From NCBI GenBank assembly GCA_937975735.1, contig CALJUI010000071.1:1-27472 (forward strand): DNA of 27,472 nt, given 5' to 3'. This stretch comes from an uncultured Rubrivivax sp. Its GTDB lineage: Bacteria > Pseudomonadota > Gammaproteobacteria > Burkholderiales > Burkholderiaceae_C. The position numbers and the translations under genes were made by a program. Positions within the stretch are counted from its first letter, which is position 1. Each line of letters opens with the position of its first letter. Of the stretch, positions 8,795-16,796 are shown one piece after another. The notes beneath the pieces were generated by a model that was not told where the DNA came from, made no database searches, and worked only from the letters and a program-made list of their open reading frames with translations.

Positions 8795-9549
8795 CAGTGG
8801 TCCTCGCCGAGGTAGGCGGCCCGCACTTCGGGACTGTTGCGCACCTCCTCGGGCGAGCCCGAGGCGACGACGGCCCCATTGACCATCACGGTGATCCGGT
8901 CGGCGATGCGGAATACGGCGTCCATGTCGTGCTCGACGAGCAGGATCGCGTGCCCGGCCTTCAGCTCGGCCAGCAGCGCGAGCATGCGTTCGGTCTCCTC
9001 GGCGCCCATGCCGGCGAGCGGCTCGTCGAGCAGCAGCACTTCGGGCGCGGTGGCCAGGCACATCGCGATCTCGAGCTGGCGCTTGCCGCCATGCGACAGC
9101 AGCCCGGCCTCGCGGTCGAGCACATCGCCGAGCCCGGCGCGCTCGGCGGCCTCGCGCGCCGCCGCACTGCTGCGCCGGCAATGCGCGGCGCTCTGCCAAA
9201 GGGCCCAAGGCGCGGGCGTGCGCGCCTGCGCCGCCAGCCGGCAGTTCTCGAACACCGTGAAGCTCGGGGAGATCGTGTTGCGCTGGTAGCTGCGGCCCAG
9301 GCCCGCGCGCGCGCGTCGCGGCTGTGACCAGCGGGTCACGTCCTGGCCGAGCAACTCGACCCGGCCCTCGCTGGGTTCGAGCTCGCCGGATAGGATGTTG
9401 ATCAGCGTCGACTTGCCTGCCCCGTTGGTGCCGATCACGGCGTGCACCTGTCCACGCGCGAGCTCGAGGTCGACGTGATCGACGGCGGTCAGGCCTCCCC
9501 AGCGCCGGGTGATCGCATGCCCGCGCAGCAGGATCTCAGGCGAGGTCAT
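8794..9549 (-). CDS. livG: Branched-chain amino acid/aromatic acid-type ABC transporter ATPase (LivG-like)
   Basis: 251-aa ATPase of the importer. Walker A is GTNGAGKST (about residues 42-50), Walker B is LLLDEPLAGMG, the H-loop is LLVEHDMDAVF, and the C-terminus ends AAYLGEDH as in LivG proteins. The signature region reads LSHGGKRQLEIAM, as in LivG relatives that have S-H-G-G in place of LSGGQ. The start at 9549 lies inside the end of livM (14-bp overlap), and its stop overlaps the livF start, so livM, livG and livF form a tightly coupled block. It would pair with LivF on the cytoplasmic face of the membrane permeases. Confidence 0.9.
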   Translation of the reverse strand: MTSPEILLRGHAITRRWGGLTAVDHVDLELARGQVHAVIGTNGAGKSTLINILSGELEPSEGRVELLGQDVTRWSQPRRARAGLGRSYQRNTISPSFTVFENCRLAAQARTPAPWALWQSAAHCRRSSAAAREAAERAGLGDVLDREAGLLSHGGKRQLEIAMCLATAPEVLLLDEPLAGMGAEETERMLALLAELKAGHAILLVEHDMDAVFRIADRITVMVNGAVVASGSPEEVRNSPEVRAAYLGEDH

Positions 9550-10522
9550 CGCGCACCCCCGAAGACCTGCGCCCGCCCGCCAGACGCTGACTCAGCTGCG
9601 CCGGCAGGCCGACGAGGCCGCGCGGCAGCAGCGCAACGCTGACGATGATCGTCAGCCCCAGGCCGAGGTGCCAGTGCCTGGCGAAGGCGCCGAAGATCGC
9701 GTCGGATTTGAAGAACTCCTGCAGCAGCGCGAAGGCGAAGGCGCCGATCAACGCGCCGCGCAGGTGGCCGAGGCCGCCCAGGATGATCATGATCAGCACC
9801 GCGCCGGACAGGTGCCAGCTCAGCATCTCCGGGTTGACGTAGCCGTCCTTGACCGCGAACAGGAAACCCGCGAGCCCGGCGATCGCGCCCGAGATCACGA
9901 AGGCCGCCAGCTTGTACGGGTAGGTCGTGAAGCCGGTGGCGCGCATGCGCTGCTCGTTGACGCGGATGCCGGCCAGTGCGCGGCCGAAGCGCGAGCGCAG
10001 CAACTGCGCGAGGAAGGCGAACACGGTCACCAGGCAGGCCAGCGTGAAGCCGTACTGGGCCTTGGGCTGGCCGAGGTCGAACAGCGGGCCGAGCACCGGT
10101 GTCGTGTACAGATAGATGCCGTCGGTGCCGCCACCCAGCGGCGTGTCGTGGATGACGAAGTAGGCCATCTGCGCGAAGGCCAGCGTGACCATGATGAAGT
10201 ACACGCCCTTCGTGCGCAGCGACAGCGCCCCGACGGCCAGCGCGTAGAGCGCCGCCGCGGCCATGCAGGCCGGCAGCAGCCACAGCAGCGACGGCGACCC
10301 GTCCTGCGGCGACAGCATCACCGCGGCGTAGGCGCCGATGCCGAAGAAGGCCGCCTGCCCGAAGCAGACCAGTCCGGTGCTGCCGACGAGCAGTTCCAGG
10401 CTCAGCGCCAGGATCGCGTAGATCATGATCTTGGTGACGAGGTCCAGCCCGTAGTCGCCGGCGAAGAGGGGGTAGACGGCCAGCGCGACGAAGGTCGCGA
10501 CGACGGCGATGAGCTTCGGCAT
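9536..10522 (-). CDS. livM: ABC transporter permease (LivM-like)
   Basis: 328-aa multi-pass inner-membrane permease from the ATG at 10522 (MPKLIAVVATF). Hydrophobic segments run through the protein, and the LivM signature appears as SLELLVGSTGLVCFGQAAFFGIGAYAA and later as AGLAGFLFAVKDGYVNPEMLSWHLSGAVLIMIILGG. The frame stays open upstream to an ATG at 10624 that overlaps the livH stop (ATGA). That start would add a 34-residue Pro/Gly/Ala-rich leader encoded by the repeat at 10541-10617. I prefer 10522 because the family begins at about that point. The C-terminal tail overlaps the livG start by 14 bp. Confidence 0.88.
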   Translation of the reverse strand: MPKLIAVVATFVALAVYPLFAGDYGLDLVTKIMIYAILALSLELLVGSTGLVCFGQAAFFGIGAYAAVMLSPQDGSPSLLWLLPACMAAAALYALAVGALSLRTKGVYFIMVTLAFAQMAYFVIHDTPLGGGTDGIYLYTTPVLGPLFDLGQPKAQYGFTLACLVTVFAFLAQLLRSRFGRALAGIRVNEQRMRATGFTTYPYKLAAFVISGAIAGLAGFLFAVKDGYVNPEMLSWHLSGAVLIMIILGGLGHLRGALIGAFAFALLQEFFKSDAIFGAFARHWHLGLGLTIIVSVALLPRGLVGLPAQLSQRLAGGRRSSGVRDDLA

Positions 10523-10540
10523 GTCCGGGCCCGGCGACGA

Positions 10541-10617
10541 CCGCGGATCCGGCTCCGCCGGTCCGCCGGTTGTGCCCCCTTGAGGGGGAAGCGGCGCAGC
10601 CGCTGCGGGGGTGGGCG
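10541..10617. repeat. Hairpin-rich intergenic repeat, copy 1 (between livH and livM)
   Basis: About 77 bp, closely similar to the element at 11538-11611 and in the same orientation. It contains three short stem-loops: CCGGC-TCC-GCCGG (10549-10561), CCCCC-TTGA-GGGGG, and GCGGC-GCA-GCCGC. The last stem differs from copy 2, but both arms change together so that pairing is kept. It lies in the 98-bp gap between the livH stop and the preferred livM start and is open in the livM frame. It may act on mRNA stability or the relative expression of operon genes; the function is unknown. Confidence 0.8.
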
Positions 10618-10620
10618 TCA

Positions 10621-11502
10621 TCATCCTGCCCTGAACAGCCCGTCGGGCTTCCACAGCAGGATCAGCGCCATCAGCACGTAGACCAGCACGCCGGCCGCCT
10701 CGGGCAGCAGGACCTTGCCGAAGGTGTCGACGGCGCCGATCAGCAGCGCGGCGACGAGCGCACCCTTGATCGAGCCGATGCCGCCGATGACGACGACGAC
10801 GAAGCAGATGATCAGCACCGAGTTGCCCATGCCCGGGTAGACCGAGGACACCGGCGCGGCGACCATGCCGGCCAGCACCGCGATCGCGACGCCGGCGGCG
10901 AAGACGACGCGGTAGAGGAACTTGATGTCGATGCCCAGCGACTGCACCATCTCGCGATTGGTGGCGCCGGCGCGGATCATCATGCCCAGCCGCGTGCGAG
11001 TGAAGACCAGGTACATGCCGAGCGCCAGCAGCAGGCACACGCCGGAGATGAAGAGCCGGTAGACCGGATAGGTCATCAGTTCGCCGAGCGGGATCGTGCC
11101 GGCCAGGATCTGCGGCGCCTGCACGCCGTGCACGTCGTCACCGACGAGCAGACTGCGGAGCTCCTCGAAGACCAGGATCAGGCCATAGGTCATCAGCACC
11201 TGCTGCAGGTGTTCGCGCTCGTACAGGTAGCTGTAGAAGACCCACTCCAGCGCGTAGCCGAGGACCACCGACAGCACGAGGCCGACCGCGAGCGTCGAGA
11301 AGAACCCGCCACCGAAGGTCGCCCCGACGATCGGCGCAAGCGCATAGGCCATGTAGGCGCCGATCATGTAGAAGCTGCCGTGCGCCAGGTTGATGACACC
11401 CATGATCCCGAAGATCAGCGTCAGCCCGGAAGCGACGAGGAACAGCAGCAGCCCGTACTGCAGTGCGTTCAGGCACTGGATCAGGAAGGTCGCGAAGTCC
11501 AT
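10621..11502 (-). CDS. livH: ABC transporter permease (LivH-like)
   Basis: 293-aa multi-pass inner-membrane permease. Family signatures are GLLLFLVASGLTLIFGIMGVINLAHGSFYMIGAY near the N-terminus and FVVVVIGGIGSIKGALVAALLIG near the C-terminus, which is typical LivH. The ATG at 11502 (MDFATFLIQ) was chosen; the 11 extra residues of the longer frame come from the repeat-flanked spacer and lack family similarity. It pairs with LivM to form the membrane channel. The 112-bp gap to the binding-protein gene upstream and the 98-bp gap to livM each hold one copy of a hairpin repeat. Confidence 0.9.
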   Translation of the reverse strand: MDFATFLIQCLNALQYGLLLFLVASGLTLIFGIMGVINLAHGSFYMIGAYMAYALAPIVGATFGGGFFSTLAVGLVLSVVLGYALEWVFYSYLYEREHLQQVLMTYGLILVFEELRSLLVGDDVHGVQAPQILAGTIPLGELMTYPVYRLFISGVCLLLALGMYLVFTRTRLGMMIRAGATNREMVQSLGIDIKFLYRVVFAAGVAIAVLAGMVAAPVSSVYPGMGNSVLIICFVVVVIGGIGSIKGALVAALLIGAVDTFGKVLLPEAAGVLVYVLMALILLWKPDGLFRAG

Positions 11503-11537
11503 CCGTCGGCGAGCTCGGTATTCAGATCCAGGCAACC

Positions 11538-11611
11538 GCCGCGGGTCCGGCTTTGCCGGCCCGCTGGTGGTGCCCCCTAGAGGGGGAGGCGCGCAGCGCC
11601 TCGGGGGTGGG
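11538..11611. repeat. Hairpin-rich intergenic repeat, copy 2 (between binding-protein gene and livH)
   Basis: About 74 bp matching copy 1 at 10541-10617. Its stem-loops are CCGGC-TTT-GCCGG (11547-11559), CCCCC-TAGA-GGGGG and GGCGC-GCA-GCGCC. Loop bases vary and the third stem varies with its pairing maintained, which is what a structured element would show. It begins 4 bp downstream (on the - strand) of the binding-protein stop codon and so lies in the spacer before livH. Confidence 0.8.
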
Positions 11612-11614
11612 AGA

Positions 11615-12781
11615 TCACATCCTGCAGCCGCGCCCCGGATCGACCAGGCCCTTGCTGGCGATGCCGATCACCTTGTTCTCCTTGCCCTGGACCTGGCGCA
11701 GATAGAAGTCCTGGATCGGGTTGTGCGACTTGGACATCTTGAACGGGCCACGCGGGCTGTCGATGGTGGCCTTCTGCACCGCGGCGGCGAAGGCGTCGAG
11801 GTTCTTCACGTCGCCCTTCGCGCCGGTCAGCCCGACGCCGAGGATCTGCGCGGCGTCGTAGCCCTGCACGGCGTAGACGTCGGGCTGCAGCTTGTAGGCC
11901 TTCGCATAGGCCAGTCGGAAGGCGTTGTCGCGCGGCGTGCCGAGGCTGTCGGCGTAATGCAGCGTCGTCTGCAGGCCTTCTGCTGCGGCGCCCTGCGCCT
12001 CGAGCGTGCCGTCGGTCAGGAAGCCGGCACCATACAGCGGGATGCTCTTCTTCAGGCCGGCCGCCTCGTAGTCCTTGACGAACTTGACGGCGCCGCCGCC
12101 GGCGAAAAACGTGTACACGGCATCGGGCTTGATCGAGGCGATCTGCGTCAGCAGCGCCTGGAACTCGACGCTGGGGAAGGGCACTGCGAGCTCCTCGATC
12201 ACCTTGCCGCCGCCCTTTTCGAAGGCCTCCTTGAAGCCGCCGACCGACTCGTCGCCGGCGGCGTACTTCCAGGTGATCGTGACGACACGCTTGACGCCCT
12301 TCTTGGCGAGCGCCTCGCCCATCGCGTAGCCGGGCTGGGCGTTCGTGAACGAACTCCGGTAGATGTTCTTGCCGCACATCGGGCCAGTCACCGCGTTGGC
12401 GCCGGCATTCGGCACGATGAGCAAGGTGCCGGTGTCCTTGGCGACCTTGGCCATAGCCATCGCCACGCCGGAGTGCACGGTGCCGACGACGACGTCGACG
12501 TTGTCGCGCTTGATCAGCTTGTTGATGTTGTCGGTGGCCTTGGACGGATCGGACTCGTCATCGACGTTGACGTACTCGATCTCGCGGCCGCCGAGCTTGC
12601 CACCGTTCTCCGCGACATAGAGCTTGAAGCCGTTCTCGATCGCCGTGCCGAGCGCGGCGAACGTGCCGGTGGCCGGCAGCATCAGGCCGACCTTCAGCTT
12701 GGCCTGCGCCATGGCCAGCGGCGCAGCGGCCGCCAGGGCGATCGCCGCGGCGGCGACGAGCGTGGGGCGAATGAATGTCAT
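11615..12781 (-). CDS. Periplasmic substrate-binding protein of Liv-type ABC importer
   Basis: 388-aa exported binding protein of the Leu/Ile/Val-binding (type I periplasmic) family. The signal peptide is clear: MTFIRP, a hydrophobic Ala-rich core, and a likely cut after APLAMA near residue 25, just before QAKLKVGLMLPATGTFAALG. The mature fold shows DVVVGTVHSGVAMAMAKVA and later AVQGYDAAQILGVGL, family landmarks. The ATG at 12781 is preceded by GGAGACC and overlaps the stop of the hydrolase gene (ATGA). As the first transporter gene after bclA it probably sets ligand specificity. An aromatic acid such as benzoate is inferred from the operon; the sequence alone would also fit an amino-acid binder. 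Confidence 0.9.
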   Translation of the reverse strand: MTFIRPTLVAAAAIALAAAAPLAMAQAKLKVGLMLPATGTFAALGTAIENGFKLYVAENGGKLGGREIEYVNVDDESDPSKATDNINKLIKRDNVDVVVGTVHSGVAMAMAKVAKDTGTLLIVPNAGANAVTGPMCGKNIYRSSFTNAQPGYAMGEALAKKGVKRVVTITWKYAAGDESVGGFKEAFEKGGGKVIEELAVPFPSVEFQALLTQIASIKPDAVYTFFAGGGAVKFVKDYEAAGLKKSIPLYGAGFLTDGTLEAQGAAAEGLQTTLHYADSLGTPRDNAFRLAYAKAYKLQPDVYAVQGYDAAQILGVGLTGAKGDVKNLDAFAAAVQKATIDSPRGPFKMSKSHNPIQDFYLRQVQGKENKVIGIASKGLVDPGRGCRM

Positions 12782-13586
12782 CGATGGTCTCCTGGGTGGG
12801 GTTGGGAAGTGAACGCGGTCACGGCAGCCATCAGCCGCTCCGGTTGGTCGCGGTGTACAGCGTGACCGCAATTGGCGATTTCCAAAAGTCGGGTTTGCGG
12901 CAATCGACGTGCGATGCCACGGATCTGCTCGAGCGTGCCGTATTCGTCGTCAAGGCCCTGCACCGCCAGCACTGGGCAACGGATGGCCTCGATCTCGCGC
13001 TCGATCGACCATGCCTTGAACGGCGGATGCAGCCAGATGTCGTTCCAGCCCCAGAAGGCCGAGTCGGGGTCGTCGTGGTGGCGCGCCAGGCGCCGTCGCA
13101 GATCGGTCTCGAGGTAGGCTGTTCGAGTCCTCGCGATGCTTTGCACCGACAGGTCCTCGACCACGATGTGCGGCGCCAGCACGACGACCCCGGCCACCCG
13201 ATCGGGGAAGCGCGCGGCGTACAGCAGCGCGATCGAGCCGCCATCGCTGTGCCCGAACAGCCAGGGCGGGTCGGCCGCCGCGTCGACGTGCAGCGCGGTC
13301 AAGAGCGCCGGCAGGACCTCCTCGGCCTGGCGGTGCATGAAGTCCAGGCCCCAGGCCTCCTCGGCGGCACGCGGCGTCGAGCGGCCGTAGCCGGGCCGCG
13401 AGTAGACCAGGCCGCGCCAGCCCACCGCGTCGCACAGCTGCGCGGGATAGTCCCGCCACATCGACAGCGAGCCCAGGCCTTCGTGCAGGAACACCATCAG
13501 CGGCTGTCCGCGCCGCTCGGCGCCGATCCACTCGTGCTCGATGCGCACGCAGCGCCCGGCCCAGTCGATGTCGACGAACGCCGGTG

Positions 13587-13590
<4 letters not shown>
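12778..13590 (-). CDS. Alpha/beta hydrolase in the benzoate operon
   Basis: 270-aa cytoplasmic alpha/beta-hydrolase-fold enzyme. The nucleophile elbow is GHSDGG with Ser115. The oxyanion region is MVFLHEGLGS, the acid is probably an Asp in QGLDDEYGT, and the base is the His in NCGHAVHRDQP. There is no signal peptide. The start is a GTG at 13590 that overlaps the bclA stop (GTGA), and its stop overlaps the binding-protein start, so it is locked into the operon. Possible roles are release of benzoate from esters, or a rescue thioesterase for benzoyl-CoA or pathway CoA esters; the sequence does not decide. The fold is secure and the substrate unknown. Confidence 0.87.
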
Positions 13591-15170
<1,580 letters not shown>

Positions 15171-15201
15171 GCTTGTCTCCTGTCGTTGGTCCGGGGCCCG
15201 G

Positions 15202-15669
15202 TCAGCGTGTGAACTCGATGCGGCCCTCGGGCAGCAGGTACAGCACCAGCGCCCGCCCGCCGCTGACCGTGGGCCGGTGCGCGCTGCCCGGCGGGCAGAC
15301 CAGCCAGCCGGCGGGCCGGCCGTCGAAGCGCGCATTCCCGTCGATGGGCAAGATCAGGTCGATCTCGCCGTTCGGGTGCAGATGATGCGGGCCGGCAATC
15401 TCGTCCATGTCGACCACGTCGACCGAGAAGCCGTGCAGGTCTTCCGCCGGCTTGAAGATCCGCCCGTAGCGGATGCCCCCGCCCTCGCGGTCGCACAGCC
15501 AGCCCGCGGCGACGCCCGCTTCGCACGAGGCCTTCAGCGTTCGGTAGGTGGCGCTGTCCGGACCATGGGTCGCGTTGAGCCAGGCGTCCAGGGCGCCATC
15601 GAGCGGTCGGCCCGCCAGTTGCTCGGTCAGTCCAGCGATCTGTTCGCGAAAGGCGGCTGGCGTGGTCAT
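15202..15669 (-). CDS. DUF4863 cupin-like protein of the box cluster
   Basis: 155-aa protein resembling the DUF4863 family, which includes 4-hydroxylaminobenzoate lyase-type proteins and occurs near benzoate-CoA ligases. I see both cupin motifs: H96-x-H98-x3-E102 (HLHPNGE) and P126-x-G128-x2-H131 (PPGSAH), which would form a 3-His/1-Glu metal site. The N-terminal 60 residues are helical in character. It is the first gene of the bclA/transport operon, with its ATG at 15669 after GGAGACACG. Its biochemical role in benzoate catabolism is not established. A lyase, an isomerase or a protective activity on a reactive intermediate are all possible. Confidence 0.8.
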   Translation of the reverse strand: MTTPAAFREQIAGLTEQLAGRPLDGALDAWLNATHGPDSATYRTLKASCEAGVAAGWLCDREGGGIRYGRIFKPAEDLHGFSVDVVDMDEIAGPHHLHPNGEIDLILPIDGNARFDGRPAGWLVCPPGSAHRPTVSGGRALVLYLLPEGRIEFTR

Positions 15670-15695
15670 CGTGTCTCCGAAGGTGCCGGCCCGGC

Positions 15696-15730
15696 TTGCC
15701 GGGGGTTGAGGGATGCAGTATCGTGCCTGT
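15696..15730 (+). promoter_or_regulatory. Putative boxR promoter
   Basis: TTGCCG (15696-15701), a 17-bp spacer, then TATCGT (15719-15724) could drive boxR. The bases around the -10 (15713-15730, ATGCAGTATCGTGCCTGT) match 14 of 18 with the -10 region of the boxC promoter (16733-16750) and contain a TGCA. A hairpin CCCGG-CTTG-CCGGG (15690-15703) overlaps the -35 box. The promoter boxes are weak on their own; the match to the other promoter is what supports the call. Confidence 0.45.
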
Positions 15731-15733
15731 CGG

Positions 15734-15777
15734 ACTGTAGGAAAGCCGACGCCGACATGTCAAGCACTATATTGCCT
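15734..15777 (-). promoter_or_regulatory. Promoter and putative BoxR operator of the DUF4863-bclA-transport operon
   Basis: Read on the - strand, TTGACA (15758-15763) and TACAGT (15734-15739) are separated by 18 bp, a good sigma-70 promoter, about 58 bp upstream of the operon's first ATG. The - strand 20-mer covering 15758-15777 (AGGCAATATAGTGCTTGACA) shares 15 of 20 bases with the one over the boxC promoter at 16701-16720. The whole element lies inside the first seven codons of boxR. Repression by BoxR, relieved by benzoyl-CoA, is inferred from the known BoxR system. Confidence 0.7.
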
Positions 15778-16698
15778 ATTCGCGGGTATCCCCTAGGCAC
15801 CGAGTCGAACGAGGCCGCGGAGGACAAGAACCCCTTCCTGGTCGCGCTGGGCGAACGCGTCCGGGCCCTGCGGGCTCGGCGCGGGATGACACGCAGGGCG
15901 CTGTCTGTCGCGGCCGACGTGTCCGAGCGACACCTGGCGAACCTCGAGTACGGCGTCGGCAATGCATCGATCCTGGTGCTCGCGCAGGTGGCAGCGGCGC
16001 TGCAGTGCTCGCTGGCCGAGCTGATCGGCGACGTGACCACTTCGAGCCCCGAATGGTTGCTGCTGCGCGAGCTGCTGGAGAATCGCGACGAGGACGCGCT
16101 GCGGCGCGTGCGCCTCGCAGTCGTCGACCTGCTGGGCATGGGCGTGCAGTCCAACGCGGGGCCATCGACCAAGCGTTCGCGCATCGCGCTGATCGGCCTG
16201 CGCGGCGCCGGCAAGTCCACGCTTGGCCAGATGCTGGCCGACGACCTGGGCTACCCCTTCGTCGAGCTCAGCCGGGAGATCGAGCAGTTCGCCGGCTGCT
16301 CGATTGGCGAGATCCAGGGCCTGTACGGCCAAAGCGCCTACCGTCGCTACGAGCGCCGCGCGTTGGAGGAGGCCATTCAGATCTATCCCGAGGTCGTGAT
16401 CGCCACGCCGGGCGGCATCGTCTCCGACGCCGCCACTTTCAACCAACTGCTGACCCACTGCACGACGATCTGGCTGCAGGCCGGCGCCGAGGATCACCTG
16501 AAGCGCGTTGCGGCCCAGGGCGACATGCGGCCGATGGCCGCCAGCAAGGAGGCGCTGGAGGACCTGAAGGGCATCCTGGCCGGCCGCACGGCCTTCTATT
16601 CAAAGGCCGAGCATCGGCTGGACACGAGTGCGCAGCCGCTGGCGGAGACCTTCGAACGCCTGCGCAGCATCGTGCAGGAACTGACCGTCAGCGCGTGA
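15757..16698 (+). CDS. boxR: BoxR, benzoyl-CoA-responsive transcriptional regulator
   Basis: 313-aa regulator with an XRE-type helix-turn-helix domain (about residues 27-90: PFLVALGERVRALRARRGMTRRALS, then VSERHLANLEYGVGNAS) fused to a shikimate-kinase-like domain (about 140-310) with Walker A GLRGAGKST at 147-155. This two-domain layout is that of BoxR/BzdR, repressors that sense benzoyl-CoA through the kinase-like domain. It lies between the two arms of the box cluster and follows its likely promoter. The ATG at 15757 is the best start, though the AGGAAAG upstream is rather far away (about 11 nt). The TTG at 15772 is an alternative, and the region before residue 25 is poorly conserved. Its first codons also hold the -35 box of the divergent operon, so initiation and divergent transcription could interfere. 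Confidence 0.92.
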   Translation: MSSTILPIRGYPLGTESNEAAEDKNPFLVALGERVRALRARRGMTRRALSVAADVSERHLANLEYGVGNASILVLAQVAAALQCSLAELIGDVTTSSPEWLLLRELLENRDEDALRRVRLAVVDLLGMGVQSNAGPSTKRSRIALIGLRGAGKSTLGQMLADDLGYPFVELSREIEQFAGCSIGEIQGLYGQSAYRRYERRALEEAIQIYPEVVIATPGGIVSDAATFNQLLTHCTTIWLQAGAEDHLKRVAAQGDMRPMAASKEALEDLKGILAGRTAFYSKAEHRLDTSAQPLAETFERLRSIVQELTVSA

Positions 16699-16700
16699 AC

Positions 16701-16750
16701 ATGCACAAAAGTGCTTGACCAACAGGCGGATGACGCAGTATGATGCATGT
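16701..16750 (+). promoter_or_regulatory. Promoter and putative BoxR operator of boxCBA
   Basis: TTGACC (16715-16720), an 18-bp spacer and TATGAT (16739-16744) form a near-consensus sigma-70 promoter starting right after the boxR stop codon. The imperfect palindrome TGCACAAAAGTGC (16702-16714) abuts the -35 box, a second TGCA (16744-16747) overlaps the -10 end, and a third lies at 16778-16781 just before the boxC ribosome site. TGCA repeats are the reported recognition elements of BzdR/BoxR proteins in Azoarcus. The 20 bp at 16701-16720 recur at the divergent promoter (15758-15777). Confidence 0.75.
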
Positions 16751-16796
16751 TAATTGATCCTGATCAGCGCATTCAAGTGCATCCGAGGAGATCATC

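Noticed and set aside
6362..8815. 817-codon open frame on + opposite the fused FdsG-FdsB gene and livF
   Set aside because: Spans two unrelated genes and their spacer on the other strand. Its composition is that of a frame shadow.
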